Notes: generated from the sequence alone by a model not told the origin. A DNA stretch of 19,119 bases from Fidelibacterota bacterium (GCA_002704685.1 PAHD01000013.1:1-19119); one strand, 5' to 3'. Shown: positions 1 to 8,746, numbered from the stretch's first letter. A program made the numbers and translations.

Positions 1-1
1 A

Positions 2-3000
2 ATAACTCCTCAAGAAAACTATAATGGAAGTTTTGATGTAACCGTACTTGTTTCAGATCAGGGAGGTTTATCTGATTCTCAGATATTTACATTGAACGTA
101 AACCCTGTGAATGATAGACCTATGGCTAGAAGAATAATAGAAAGTATTGGAGAGGATTGTAGTTTAGATATAGATGTAAATACAAATACAAATTTATGCA
201 TAGAAGAGATTTTAGATGGTGTTAAATGTGATTGTAATAGTGATTTATTTTTATCTGGTGTATGTGATATAGAATCATCAAATTTAACTTATCAAGTAAT
301 TACTCAACCTGAAAATGGAGAAGTTATTTTTAACGGCTCTATTGCAACTTATTCTCCAGATTTAGATTATATTTCTGAAGATGGAAGCCCTGATGTTTTT
401 AGATATAAAGTATGTGATGATGAACTTTGTAGTTTTGATGATGATTCTGAAATTTTAAGTGATGGTATTTGTATTAATGATAATCAGTGTCCTTTCGTTG
501 AGGTGACAGTTGGTAAGTTGAATGATACACCAGCTGTTAATTGTATTAATGATGATTGTAATATGTTTTTATCAGACTATTATTATTTAATGTACGAGGA
601 TTGTTTAGATTATGATAATTTTGCAATAAGCGAGACTGAGAATTTAGATGATTGTAATAGTTTAGAAGGTATTTCTGTATCAAAATTAAGAACATTTAAT
701 TTAGAAATTTCAAATATTTGTGATGAAAGTTCAGATTCTGTTTTATGGTATGATACAGATTGTGAGAATTCTGAAAATCAGAATGAGTTTAATTATGGAA
801 TTGCTGTTGATATTCAATCTAATTTAAATAATAATGAAAGCAAAGGTGTTTGGAAGTATAAATTAAAAAATGAGAATACATTTAATAGCTTTGGTATCGA
901 TATTGGATGTAATTATAAATTATTAGATCAAGAAGATGAAATTAAATTTTTTCCAAATAATGATTATTTCTCTGTAAACAACGAGTTTCCATCATTTAGT
1001 TTTTATCCATGGGATAAAACTGAAGATGTAGATGATGAAGATTTATGTATAGAATTATTAAATTCAAGAGATGAGCCTTGTGGAGGTGCTAGCGCTTACA
1101 GTAGTCAGCCAATTGAACTTAAATGGGAAGTGATTGCTGTTAATGATACTCCAAGATTGGATGCTATAGGGGACTTAATTGAAGATAGTAGTATAAAAGA
1201 GTTTTGTGATATAGAAAATGACGAAGATTGTAATGAAAATCAAGATTTTAACGTACTGATTAATGCTTATGATTTGAAAGATCCTCAAGATGATTTATAT
1301 TTTTATATATCATCTCAAACAATATCAAATAATGAAAACCAATCTTTGTTTAAAAAAATAAATTTTGATAATAATCTATTTATTAATGAAAGTCTTGTAA
1401 ATCCTGATCTTATTTTTAACGAAGAAATTATTACTAATAATTTATTAAAATTAGATTTAACAAATTATGCTAATGGAACTGCTAAAATCAAAGTAGGGAT
1501 TAGTGATAGAGAAAATATTGATGATGGATTATTTGTTGTTGATAGTTTCAATGTTAAAATAAATCCTGTTAATAATAGAATTAGTTCATTTAGTATAGTT
1601 GAAAATATCAGTGCTTATGATGATTATGAAAATGAATCTATGTTTGTAAATATTGATGAACAATTTTCAATTAAATATCCTGACTATCAATATAATGAAG
1701 TTGATTTAAATATTAATGATATTAATGATACTAATTTTTCTGATATAAGAAACTATATGATTTCTAATCCTTATAAAATGAATAATATTTATTTTAAATG
1801 GAATAGAACATCTGAAAATGGATATTATCTTGATTTTGATATCGATCCCTTACTTAACGATGAGCCTTATGAGCTTTACTATAGACTTGAGTTATTAGAT
1901 TATGAAAATAATGTTTATGTACTAAAAGATAGTATTCCTGATAGTAGTTTTCCTGGGCTAGAGTATGCATATACTAATATTAAGTTTTCATCAGGTCCTT
2001 TTAAAACTTATATAGATGGAGATATTTATAATTCTCAAACTGATTTGAAGGCGCAAATAGATACAACTGGATTAACTCAGTATAATTGGCGTATTATTGC
2101 TGAAAATTATGAACAAGGTGAAATTTTAGAAAATTATGATTTTTATAATACTGCAACTACTTTGTCAGATAATTCATATTTAATAAATACACATATACCT
2201 ACTTTAAACTTTGATTTTGTTTTAAATGATATTTACAATAACTACTTCGATCTCTATCTAAGCCCTATACCTTCGACATTTAATGGAGAAAATAATTACT
2301 ATAATTTGAATTTTAATGAAAATTCTGAAATTTATTTAAATTATTCAAATGATGGTGTTTCTCCAAATGAAATAAATATTCTTTCAAATCTTACTTTGAA
2401 TGATGACCAAGATAATAATTTGAATTATCAAAATATTTATCACACTTATGATGATTTTAATGAACTTGGTAAAATGACTTGGTTTGCACCTATCTCAAAT
2501 AATGTAGGTACTGTAAATATTTTTGCAAAAGATGTTTATTATGAATCCATATTACCAAATACTTATAATTCAATTGATTCAAATTCTGGAAGTTTTAATA
2601 TTCAGTTTTTTACAAATGAAAATATAAACATTTTATTACAGGAGAATAGTAGAAAATCTATCGCTTTTAATTTTGATTTGGTTTCTGATATTTTGAAAAT
2701 TAATTCAAATAAAAATAATATTAATTATGATATTAAACTATCCTATAATATTGAAAACTTAACTAATAATGATATTTCTTTTGCAAAAATTATTGATAAT
2801 GAAATTATTCCTATACCATCATTTGTAGAAAATTATAAGCTTGTTGCATATGTAAGTGAATTTGAATCGTATGTAGTAATTCAATTAGATAATAATAATT
2901 TTGAAGATGAGATTCCTATTGATATCAATGTCATTTCATGTTATCCAAATCCATTCAACCCATCTACTACAATCAGATTTACATTAGACAGTTCGAATGA

Positions 3001-3196
3001 TTTTAACATAAAAATATTTAATTTATCTGGGCAGGAAGTTTTTACAAAAAATAATTTATCATCTAATTTAGGTTTAAATGAATATACTTGGAATGGAAAT
3101 GATAATAAAGGCAATAATTTAACTTCTGGAATATATTTCATAGCCATTGAGATTGGTAATAGAATTTTAATGGAGAAAGTAACTTTATTAAAGTGA
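2..3196 (+). CDS. Large cadherin-like surface protein with C-terminal YPNPFNP sorting domain (5' truncated)
   Basis: The reading frame is open from base 2, so the gene starts upstream of the window; a TTG at 92 is not the real start. At least four domain boundaries carry the V/L-N-D-x-P signature of tandem cadherin-like/Ig-like repeats (near 107-121, 517-532, 1138-1153 and 1564-1578). Around bases 300-410 there is a typical beta-sandwich repeat (P-x-N-G-x-V ... Y-S-P ... F-x-Y-x-V-C-D). The chain is very rich in Asp, Asn and Glu, with Cys clustered in the first third. This fits a secreted, Ca2+-stabilised adhesin or surface-layer protein with disulfides. The last ~90 residues (from about 2930) form a FlgD-like/T9SS type A sorting domain with YPNPFNP at 2942-2962, a G-Q-E-V segment and a G-I-Y-F strand. 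Such domains direct secretion and surface attachment in FCB bacteria. Substrate or partner is unknown. The stop overlaps the next start by 4 bases. Confidence 0.85.
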   Translation: MTPQENYNGSFDVTVLVSDQGGLSDSQIFTLNVNPVNDRPMARRIIESIGEDCSLDIDVNTNTNLCIEEILDGVKCDCNSDLFLSGVCDIESSNLTYQVITQPENGEVIFNGSIATYSPDLDYISEDGSPDVFRYKVCDDELCSFDDDSEILSDGICINDNQCPFVEVTVGKLNDTPAVNCINDDCNMFLSDYYYLMYEDCLDYDNFAISETENLDDCNSLEGISVSKLRTFNLEISNICDESSDSVLWYDTDCENSENQNEFNYGIAVDIQSNLNNNESKGVWKYKLKNENTFNSFGIDIGCNYKLLDQEDEIKFFPNNDYFSVNNEFPSFSFYPWDKTEDVDDEDLCIELLNSRDEPCGGASAYSSQPIELKWEVIAVNDTPRLDAIGDLIEDSSIKEFCDIENDEDCNENQDFNVLINAYDLKDPQDDLYFYISSQTISNNENQSLFKKINFDNNLFINESLVNPDLIFNEEIITNNLLKLDLTNYANGTAKIKVGISDRENIDDGLFVVDSFNVKINPVNNRISSFSIVENISAYDDYENESMFVNIDEQFSIKYPDYQYNEVDLNINDINDTNFSDIRNYMISNPYKMNNIYFKWNRTSENGYYLDFDIDPLLNDEPYELYYRLELLDYENNVYVLKDSIPDSSFPGLEYAYTNIKFSSGPFKTYIDGDIYNSQTDLKAQIDTTGLTQYNWRIIAENYEQGEILENYDFYNTATTLSDNSYLINTHIPTLNFDFVLNDIYNNYFDLYLSPIPSTFNGENNYYNLNFNENSEIYLNYSNDGVSPNEINILSNLTLNDDQDNNLNYQNIYHTYDDFNELGKMTWFAPISNNVGTVNIFAKDVYYESILPNTYNSIDSNSGSFNIQFFTNENINILLQENSRKSIAFNFDLVSDILKINSNKNNINYDIKLSYNIENLTNNDISFAKIIDNEIIPIPSFVENYKLVAYVSEFESYVVIQLDNNNFEDEIPIDINVISCYPNPFNPSTTIRFTLDSSNDFNIKIFNLSGQEVFTKNNLSSNLGLNEYTWNGNDNKGNNLTSGIYFIAIEIGNRILMEKVTLLK

Positions 3197-4068
3197 AAAA
3201 TATAATTTATATATTAATCTTATTATTTAGTTGTGATACTTTGGATCAGCAGTTTGGAGTTGAAGAATTTGAAGACAGTTTTAGTTATTATGATTTTGTT
3301 GCGTATGGTTGGGGAGAAGTATTCAATGGAGATAAAACACTTGCATTAGATTATTTCGATCAGGCTTTAAATTCTTCTAATATAAATTACTTTAATAGTG
3401 CTGTTCTTGGTATGGGATGGGCAAAAACATATCAAGCAAATAGCATTTTGAATTCTTCAGAATGTATTGATAATTCATCTGATTGTACAGATTTAGTAGA
3501 TCAGTATAGAGATAATGCAAAATGTTATTTTTATAAAGCATCATTAAGAGAGGATTTAAGTTTGCAAAATAGTTCGCAAATCTTAGAGTGGTGTTCTCAG
3601 GATGATGTAAATATAGATAATTTATATGATAGTATCGATTTTATGAATCTTGAATTAGAAGATATGGTTAATTATTATACAGGTTGCGTAGATGATGAGG
3701 GTAACCCTTATGTAAGTTGTTTTGAAAATTTTAATGTTGATTTAAAGTTAGGTTATATTTATTTAAGATATTTATCATATGTTCAATCAATTTCAGATGA
3801 TAGTCTTGTTAATGAGTCTATCAGTGATTTAATTAATTTATTTATAGATTTTTATACTCAATATCCAACATATGATATTATGAATGATAAATCAAATTAT
3901 TCATCAGACTTTTCACTAACTTATAAAAATATAACATCTGTTATATCTAATCTATATCTAAATTCAGGTAATTATGATTTATCTTGTGAATATGGTCAGT
4001 ATTCTTGTCCAAATCTTGAGTGTAATGGTAATATTTTGAATCTCATCAATTGCCTAGATAGTTTCTAA
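3193..4068 (+). CDS. Predicted lipoprotein with TPR-like helices
   Basis: The GTG start shares a GTGA overlap with the upstream stop, so the two genes are probably translationally coupled. The N-terminus is a short lipoprotein signal: one Lys, a hydrophobic stretch, then L-F-S-C with the lipidated Cys at residue 14. Residues ~30-80 read as alternating amphipathic helices of TPR character (Y-D-F-V-A-Y-G-W-G and A-L-D-Y-F-D-Q-A-L). The rest is mostly helical, with scattered Cys pairs that could be disulfides in the periplasm or at the surface. I do not recognise a named family. Its position directly after a sorting-domain protein suggests an envelope-bound helper for that protein, but this is inference from context only. 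Confidence 0.7.
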   Translation: MKNIIYILILLFSCDTLDQQFGVEEFEDSFSYYDFVAYGWGEVFNGDKTLALDYFDQALNSSNINYFNSAVLGMGWAKTYQANSILNSSECIDNSSDCTDLVDQYRDNAKCYFYKASLREDLSLQNSSQILEWCSQDDVNIDNLYDSIDFMNLELEDMVNYYTGCVDDEGNPYVSCFENFNVDLKLGYIYLRYLSYVQSISDDSLVNESISDLINLFIDFYTQYPTYDIMNDKSNYSSDFSLTYKNITSVISNLYLNSGNYDLSCEYGQYSCPNLECNGNILNLINCLDSF

Positions 4069-4138
4069 AATACTACATCTTGTTACACCTTTTTTAAGAA
4101 CTAAAATATGTAAATATTTTATATTATAATTAGAAAAT

Positions 4139-5701
4139 ATGTATTTATTGTGTTCTATATTATGCTTGTCAATTCTTTTTTCGGAAAATGAGAAAAGTTT
4201 ACCTCATTACTTTAGTGAAGAGGAATTAATCAATAAATCATTGATTTACTCAATGTCTAGAGATACTGATCCACCTTTAAGTCCAGTTAGAAATATTGCT
4301 GAATTTGAACCAATGCAAGGTGTATTAATTAGATATCCCTTTGGTATATCAACATCAATGATTCAAGAAATGGCAGAAGATGTAATTATATATTGTTTAG
4401 TTTCTCAATCACTTCAAAATTCTGCTTATAATTCCATGAACAATGCAGGAGTAGATATGTCAAACGTTCAATTTATTACTGGTTCAACTGATTCATATTG
4501 GACTAGAGATTATGGTCCATGGTGGGTAGTAGATGGAAATAAAAATATTGGTGTAGTTGATTTTACTTATAATCGACCTAGACCAAATGACAATGCAGCA
4601 CCTAATAAAGTATCAGATTATTTAAATACTCCATATTATGCAACAGATGTAGTTCATTGTGGTGGAAATTATATGACAGATGGTTATGGAATATCTGCTT
4701 CTAGTACACTTGTTTATGAGGAAAATAATATGAGTAATAATCAAGTAAATCAAAATATGTTAGATTATTATGGAGTTCATACCTATCATACTGTTGAGGA
4801 TCCAAATAATACTTACATTGACCATATTGATTGTTGGGGTAAATTTTTATCACCTCAAAAATTATTAATTCGTTCTGTGTCTGGAACTCATCCTCAATAC
4901 AATGAAATTGAAGAAGTTGTTAGTTATTTTGAATCTACTTTAAATTCTTATGGAGAACCTTGGGAAATTTTTAGAGTTTATACACCAAATAATCAACCTT
5001 ATACAAATTCTTTAATTCTAAATAATAAAGTTTTTGTACCCATAATGAATAGTTCATGGGATGATGATGCTTTAGATGTTTACGAGCAAGCATTACCTGG
5101 TTATGAAATTCTAGGTTATACAGGTTCATGGGAATCAACTGACGCTTTACATTGTAGAACTAAGGGTATTCCTGATTTAGGAATGATACAAATTTTTCAT
5201 AATCCATTAAATGATATTTATGAGCCTCAAATTGAAGGGTATAATGTGCTTGCTACAATTGATGATTTAAGTCAAATGGGTCTAGTTTATGATGATTTGA
5301 AAGTATTTTGGAAAAATAATAGTTCTAGTGAGTTTATGCCAATTCAAATGAGTGTTTGTGATATAGATATTCCTGATTGCTATCAATCAAATATTCCTCC
5401 TCAACAAGAAGATACTGATATTCAATATTTTATAACTGCTCAAGATTATTCTGGGAGATATGATAGATTACCTATAGCTGGATATTATGATTTTAGTGTA
5501 GTTGCTACGCAGCTATTTAATAGTGGAGATATAAATATGGATAATATTACAAATATCCTTGATGTAGTATTAATAGTTAATTATGTACTTGGAGTTGGTG
5601 AATTAGATCCATATCAAATTCAATTATCAGATTTAAATAATGATATGATAATTAATATTTTAGATGTTATATTAATTGTAAATTTAATTTTAGAGAATTA
5701 A
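4139..5701 (+). CDS. Secreted PPAD-like peptidylarginine deiminase with C-terminal dockerin-like domain
   Basis: 520 residues. A hydrophobic signal (residues 1-15, without the usual N-terminal Lys/Arg) precedes a PAD_porph/agmatine-deiminase-type pentein domain (~50-350). Family motifs are clear: E-F-E-P-M-Q-G-V-L-I (55-64), W-T-R-D-Y-G-P (121-127), G-G-N (175-177), Y-x-x-H-x-D (226-231), Y-T-N (288-290) and the nucleophile in A-L-H-C-R (Cys339). These line up with the P. gingivalis PPAD residues I recall: D130 to D124, H236/D238 to H229/D231, N297 to N290 and C351 to C339. The Arg pair that grips the substrate C-terminal carboxylate (R152/R154) matches R146/R148. The predicted reaction is hydrolysis of peptidyl C-terminal Arg to citrulline plus ammonia, outside the cell. 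Residues 354-455 are beta-rich. Residues ~463-520 are a dockerin-like EF-hand pair ending at the stop. The next gene begins 1 base later. Agmatine deiminase is less likely given the export signal and the Arg pair. Confidence 0.85.
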   Translation: MYLLCSILCLSILFSENEKSLPHYFSEEELINKSLIYSMSRDTDPPLSPVRNIAEFEPMQGVLIRYPFGISTSMIQEMAEDVIIYCLVSQSLQNSAYNSMNNAGVDMSNVQFITGSTDSYWTRDYGPWWVVDGNKNIGVVDFTYNRPRPNDNAAPNKVSDYLNTPYYATDVVHCGGNYMTDGYGISASSTLVYEENNMSNNQVNQNMLDYYGVHTYHTVEDPNNTYIDHIDCWGKFLSPQKLLIRSVSGTHPQYNEIEEVVSYFESTLNSYGEPWEIFRVYTPNNQPYTNSLILNNKVFVPIMNSSWDDDALDVYEQALPGYEILGYTGSWESTDALHCRTKGIPDLGMIQIFHNPLNDIYEPQIEGYNVLATIDDLSQMGLVYDDLKVFWKNNSSSEFMPIQMSVCDIDIPDCYQSNIPPQQEDTDIQYFITAQDYSGRYDRLPIAGYYDFSVVATQLFNSGDINMDNITNILDVVLIVNYVLGVGELDPYQIQLSDLNNDMIINILDVILIVNLILEN

Positions 5702-5702
5702 T

Positions 5703-8018
5703 ATGAAAAAAATCTTTATAGTAATATCTTTTTTATCTTTTCTATTTTCACATAGTTATAGTATTTATAAGGAAATAAAAATCTATAATAATAATTTAAA
5801 TAACCAGCAGACATTAAATTATTTGGGTATTGATGTTGATCATATTTATAGAGCAGATGATTACATACAATTTGTAATTAACGAATATGATTTAAATAAA
5901 TTAGTCTCTGCAAATATTGAATTTGATGTTATTCATCAAGATATTGAAGAATTTTATAAAAGTAGACTAATCCAAAACTATTCAAGCAGAGATTTTAATT
6001 ATGGTTCAATGGGAGGTTATTATAATTTTGAGGAAATAGAACAAAATTTAGATGAGTTGACAAATCTTTATCCTTCTATAATATCAAATAAGGTTTCAAT
6101 TGGATTATCTTTAGAAGGCCGTAATATTTGGGCAATAAAAGTAAGTGATAATCCAAATATAGATGAAAATGAACCTCAAGCTTTATATACTGGTTTACAT
6201 CATTCTAGAGAACCTATGAGTTATATGAATTTATTTTATTTTATGCATTGGCTAGGAGAAAATTATAATTCAGATTTATTAGCTCAACATTTGGTAAATA
6301 ATAGAGAGCTTTGGTTTATTCCTGCAATAAATCCTGATGGTTTAGTTTATAATGAATTAATTGCACCAAATGGTGGAGGAATGCAAAGAAAGAATACTAG
6401 AAATACTTGTAGTGGAACACCAATTGGAGTAGACTTAAATAGAAATTATTCATATTTATGGGGATATGATAATGATGGATCCAGTCCAGATGGCTGTAGT
6501 GAAACTTACAGGGGGACAGCTCCATTTTCTGAACCAGAGACTCAAGCTGTAAGAGATTTTGTAAATCAGCATAATTTTAAGATAAATTTTAATTATCATA
6601 GTTATAGTGATCTTTTAATTTATCCTTTTGGATATGAATATGAAAATAATGCGCCTCAAGAAGATATAGATATATTTATTGAATATGGAGAGGATATGGT
6701 CCAGTTTAATGAATATGTATTAGGAACTGGGCCTGATTTATTATACCCTGTGAATGGTGATGCTTGTGATTGGATGTATGGAGAGGCAGGAATTTTTTCT
6801 TATACTCCAGAAATCGGAGGTAATACAGATGGCTTTTGGCCTGCTACTCAAAGAATTTTACCTCTTGCTGAAGAAAATTTATATCCTAATCAAGTTCTTG
6901 CATTAAATGCCGGTTCAAAATATGAAGTTAATATTTCGCTTGATAGTGAAAGTTTTAATTTTGATAATATGTATCCTCTATATATTTCTATAATGAATAA
7001 AGGTCTAAGTGATTCTAATGGTTCAGTTAAAGTTGATATTATAAGTTCTGATAACCTTATATTTGAATTAGATGAGATTACACTAAATAATCTTGATTCT
7101 AGGGAATTTATAGATTTAGGAGATATTTCCTACTTTCAATTAAATAACCAAGCATCAAATGGGTCAATTGAAACTATTACAGTAAATGTATATGATAATG
7201 ATTATTTTTATTTTTCAGATTCAATAGATATTTTGATTGGAGAACCAATTTCATATATATATGATGATTTTGAATCTGACTCACAGTGGCAAATTGGTTC
7301 TTTAAATGATACTGCTACAGCAGGAATTTGGGAACGAGCAATTCCAAGTCCTACATATGAGGATGATAATGAAATAGTTCAACCTGATTTTGATTTTACA
7401 TCAAATGGTGAGTATTGTTTTATGACAGAGAATTCTTCTAATCCTGATAATGAAACGCAGTCCGATGTTGATGGTGGATCTACAACATTATTTTCACCAG
7501 TTTACGATTTATCTATGTTTAATCAAGCATTAGTATCTTATTGGAAATGGTATACAAATAATCTTGGTAATAATCCTGCAACAGATTTTTGGAAAGTTGA
7601 TGTCAGTAACGATGAAGGTGAAACATGGATAAATATAGAAAATACTAATTTATCAAATAATTTTTGGAAATTTTCTCAATTCATAATTTCTGATTTTGTT
7701 ACTCTAACTGATAAAATACAATTTAGATTTATTGCTGAAGATATTTTTAATGATGGCGATGTAGGTTCAGGAGGATCATTAGTTGAGGCTGCAATTGATG
7801 ATTTTAGAATATCAATTTTTGAAGATACTAATCAATGTATTTTGGGAGATTTGAATAATGATTCATTTATTAATGTTACAGACATAGTATTGATGGTTAA
7901 TTTAGTTGTTGGCTCTAATAATAATTTAGATGAATATCTTTGTGCTTCTGATTTTAATCAAGATAATATAATTAATATACAAGATATTGTATTATTAGTT
8001 ACTTTAATTTTAAGTTAA
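5703..8018 (+). CDS. Secreted M14 zinc carboxypeptidase with jelly-roll and dockerin-like domains
   Basis: 771 residues with a classic signal peptide (residues 1-20, K-K then a hydrophobic core). Residues ~21-100 look like an N-terminal propeptide. The M14 catalytic domain (~102-400) has all key residues: zinc ligands H167-x-x-E170 and H299 (in Y-H-S-Y), substrate-binding R229/R233 and N246-R247, and catalytic Glu370 in T-P-E-I-G. It would remove C-terminal residues from peptides. The residue before the conserved Asp-Trp (position 255 of carboxypeptidase A) is Cys355, so it is neither classical A (Ile) nor B (Asp). Asp353, two residues earlier, recalls carboxypeptidase T, which accepts hydrophobic and basic ends. 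Residues ~404-515 form a beta-sandwich. Residues ~519-705 resemble the MAM-like jelly roll of immune-inhibitor-A-type peptidases. Residues ~714-771 are a dockerin-like EF-hand pair at the extreme C-terminus. The gene follows the deiminase by 1 base and converges on queE with a 4-base overlap. Confidence 0.9.
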   Translation: MKKIFIVISFLSFLFSHSYSIYKEIKIYNNNLNNQQTLNYLGIDVDHIYRADDYIQFVINEYDLNKLVSANIEFDVIHQDIEEFYKSRLIQNYSSRDFNYGSMGGYYNFEEIEQNLDELTNLYPSIISNKVSIGLSLEGRNIWAIKVSDNPNIDENEPQALYTGLHHSREPMSYMNLFYFMHWLGENYNSDLLAQHLVNNRELWFIPAINPDGLVYNELIAPNGGGMQRKNTRNTCSGTPIGVDLNRNYSYLWGYDNDGSSPDGCSETYRGTAPFSEPETQAVRDFVNQHNFKINFNYHSYSDLLIYPFGYEYENNAPQEDIDIFIEYGEDMVQFNEYVLGTGPDLLYPVNGDACDWMYGEAGIFSYTPEIGGNTDGFWPATQRILPLAEENLYPNQVLALNAGSKYEVNISLDSESFNFDNMYPLYISIMNKGLSDSNGSVKVDIISSDNLIFELDEITLNNLDSREFIDLGDISYFQLNNQASNGSIETITVNVYDNDYFYFSDSIDILIGEPISYIYDDFESDSQWQIGSLNDTATAGIWERAIPSPTYEDDNEIVQPDFDFTSNGEYCFMTENSSNPDNETQSDVDGGSTTLFSPVYDLSMFNQALVSYWKWYTNNLGNNPATDFWKVDVSNDEGETWINIENTNLSNNFWKFSQFIISDFVTLTDKIQFRFIAEDIFNDGDVGSGGSLVEAAIDDFRISIFEDTNQCILGDLNNDSFINVTDIVLMVNLVVGSNNNLDEYLCASDFNQDNIINIQDIVLLVTLILS

Positions 8019-8656
8019 ACTCCCTTTTTATCTTTATCCCATATTTTTTTATGTAATTGTATTTGAAATCTTACATTTAAGTTATCTTTTAATATCCAAT
8101 CAATAATCTTTTTATTATCAATTTCTCCAAAAACAGGAGACATTAAAATTAAACACTTATTTTCAAGATTGTATTTTTTTATTATTTTTTTTGACCAATT
8201 ATAATCTGATTTATTTCCAATTACAAATTTCACTTCGTCAGTTTTTTTTATATAGTTTAAATTATCCCATAAATTTTTATGTTCCATTTTACTTGATGGA
8301 CATTTTAAATCTAAAATAATATGAGTTTTTTTTGATATTTTTTTGATTGTTAAAGAGCCACCTGTTTCAATTAGAACTCGCTTTTTGTTTTTTTCTAATT
8401 CTTTAATAAGTTTTATACAATCATTTTGAAGAAGTGGTTCACCACCTGTTATTTCTACAAGATTACATTTAAAGGAATTAACTTTTTTTATTATCTGATT
8501 TATTTCAAAATTTTTGCCTTCATAAAAAGCATATTCTGTATCACAATAAGAACATCGCAAATTACAATAAGTTAATCTAATAAAAATGCAGGGAAGACCT
8601 GAAAAAGATGACTCTCCTTGAATACTATAATATATTTCATTTACTTTAAGTGACAT
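8015..8656 (-). CDS. queE: 7-carboxy-7-deazaguanine synthase (radical SAM)
   Basis: 213 residues, the usual size for QueE. The enzyme converts 6-carboxy-5,6,7,8-tetrahydropterin to 7-carboxy-7-deazaguanine in the cytoplasm, the ring-contraction step of queuosine/preQ0 synthesis. Near the N-terminus are Y-S-I-Q-G-E-S and then the radical-SAM cluster C31-x3-C35-x2-C38. G-G-E-P at 71-74 binds SAM. The C-terminus has the family Q-x-Q-L-H-K-x-x-W segment. The ATG at 8656 is the natural start because S-x-Q-G-E lies 11 residues downstream; no Shine-Dalgarno is visible. No other queuosine gene is in the window, so the rest of the pathway must lie elsewhere. It is transcribed against its neighbours, and its stop codon overlaps the stop of the carboxypeptidase gene. 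Confidence 0.93.
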   Translation of the reverse strand: MSLKVNEIYYSIQGESSFSGLPCIFIRLTYCNLRCSYCDTEYAFYEGKNFEINQIIKKVNSFKCNLVEITGGEPLLQNDCIKLIKELEKNKKRVLIETGGSLTIKKISKKTHIILDLKCPSSKMEHKNLWDNLNYIKKTDEVKFVIGNKSDYNWSKKIIKKYNLENKCLILMSPVFGEIDNKKIIDWILKDNLNVRFQIQLHKKIWDKDKKGV

Positions 8657-8746
8657 TGCTTAACAAATTTATTTTATAAAGGCATATAAATTTATTAACT
8701 TAAAACTAATTCTACTTAATATATTTTATTATTAATAAAGGAAAAA
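8657..8746. promoter_or_regulatory. Divergent intergenic region between queE and the aminotransferase gene
   Basis: This 90-base, very AT-rich gap must hold promoters in both directions. On the plus strand a weak sigma70-like pair is possible (TTAACT at 8695-8700 and TATATT at 8720-8725), but the 19-base spacing is long and such boxes arise easily in this composition. I see no clear operator or hairpin. Confidence 0.3.
8737..8742 (+). promoter_or_regulatory. Ribosome binding site of the aminotransferase gene
   Basis: AAAGGA ends 4 bases before the ATG at 8747. It is worth noting because most genes in this window have no recognisable Shine-Dalgarno. It supports the ATG at 8747 as the start. 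Confidence 0.5.

Noticed and set aside
2941..3147. Minus-strand open frame opposite the sorting domain of the surface protein
   Set aside because: It is antisense to a clear coding region with strong family motifs; the frame is open only by composition.
4069..4138. Rho-independent terminator after the lipoprotein gene
   Set aside because: A T-run is present but there is no GC-containing stem before it.
4139..5701. Agmatine deiminase identity for the pentein-fold enzyme
   Set aside because: The signal peptide, dockerin-like tail and Arg146/Arg148 pair at PPAD spacing argue for a peptidyl substrate outside the cell.
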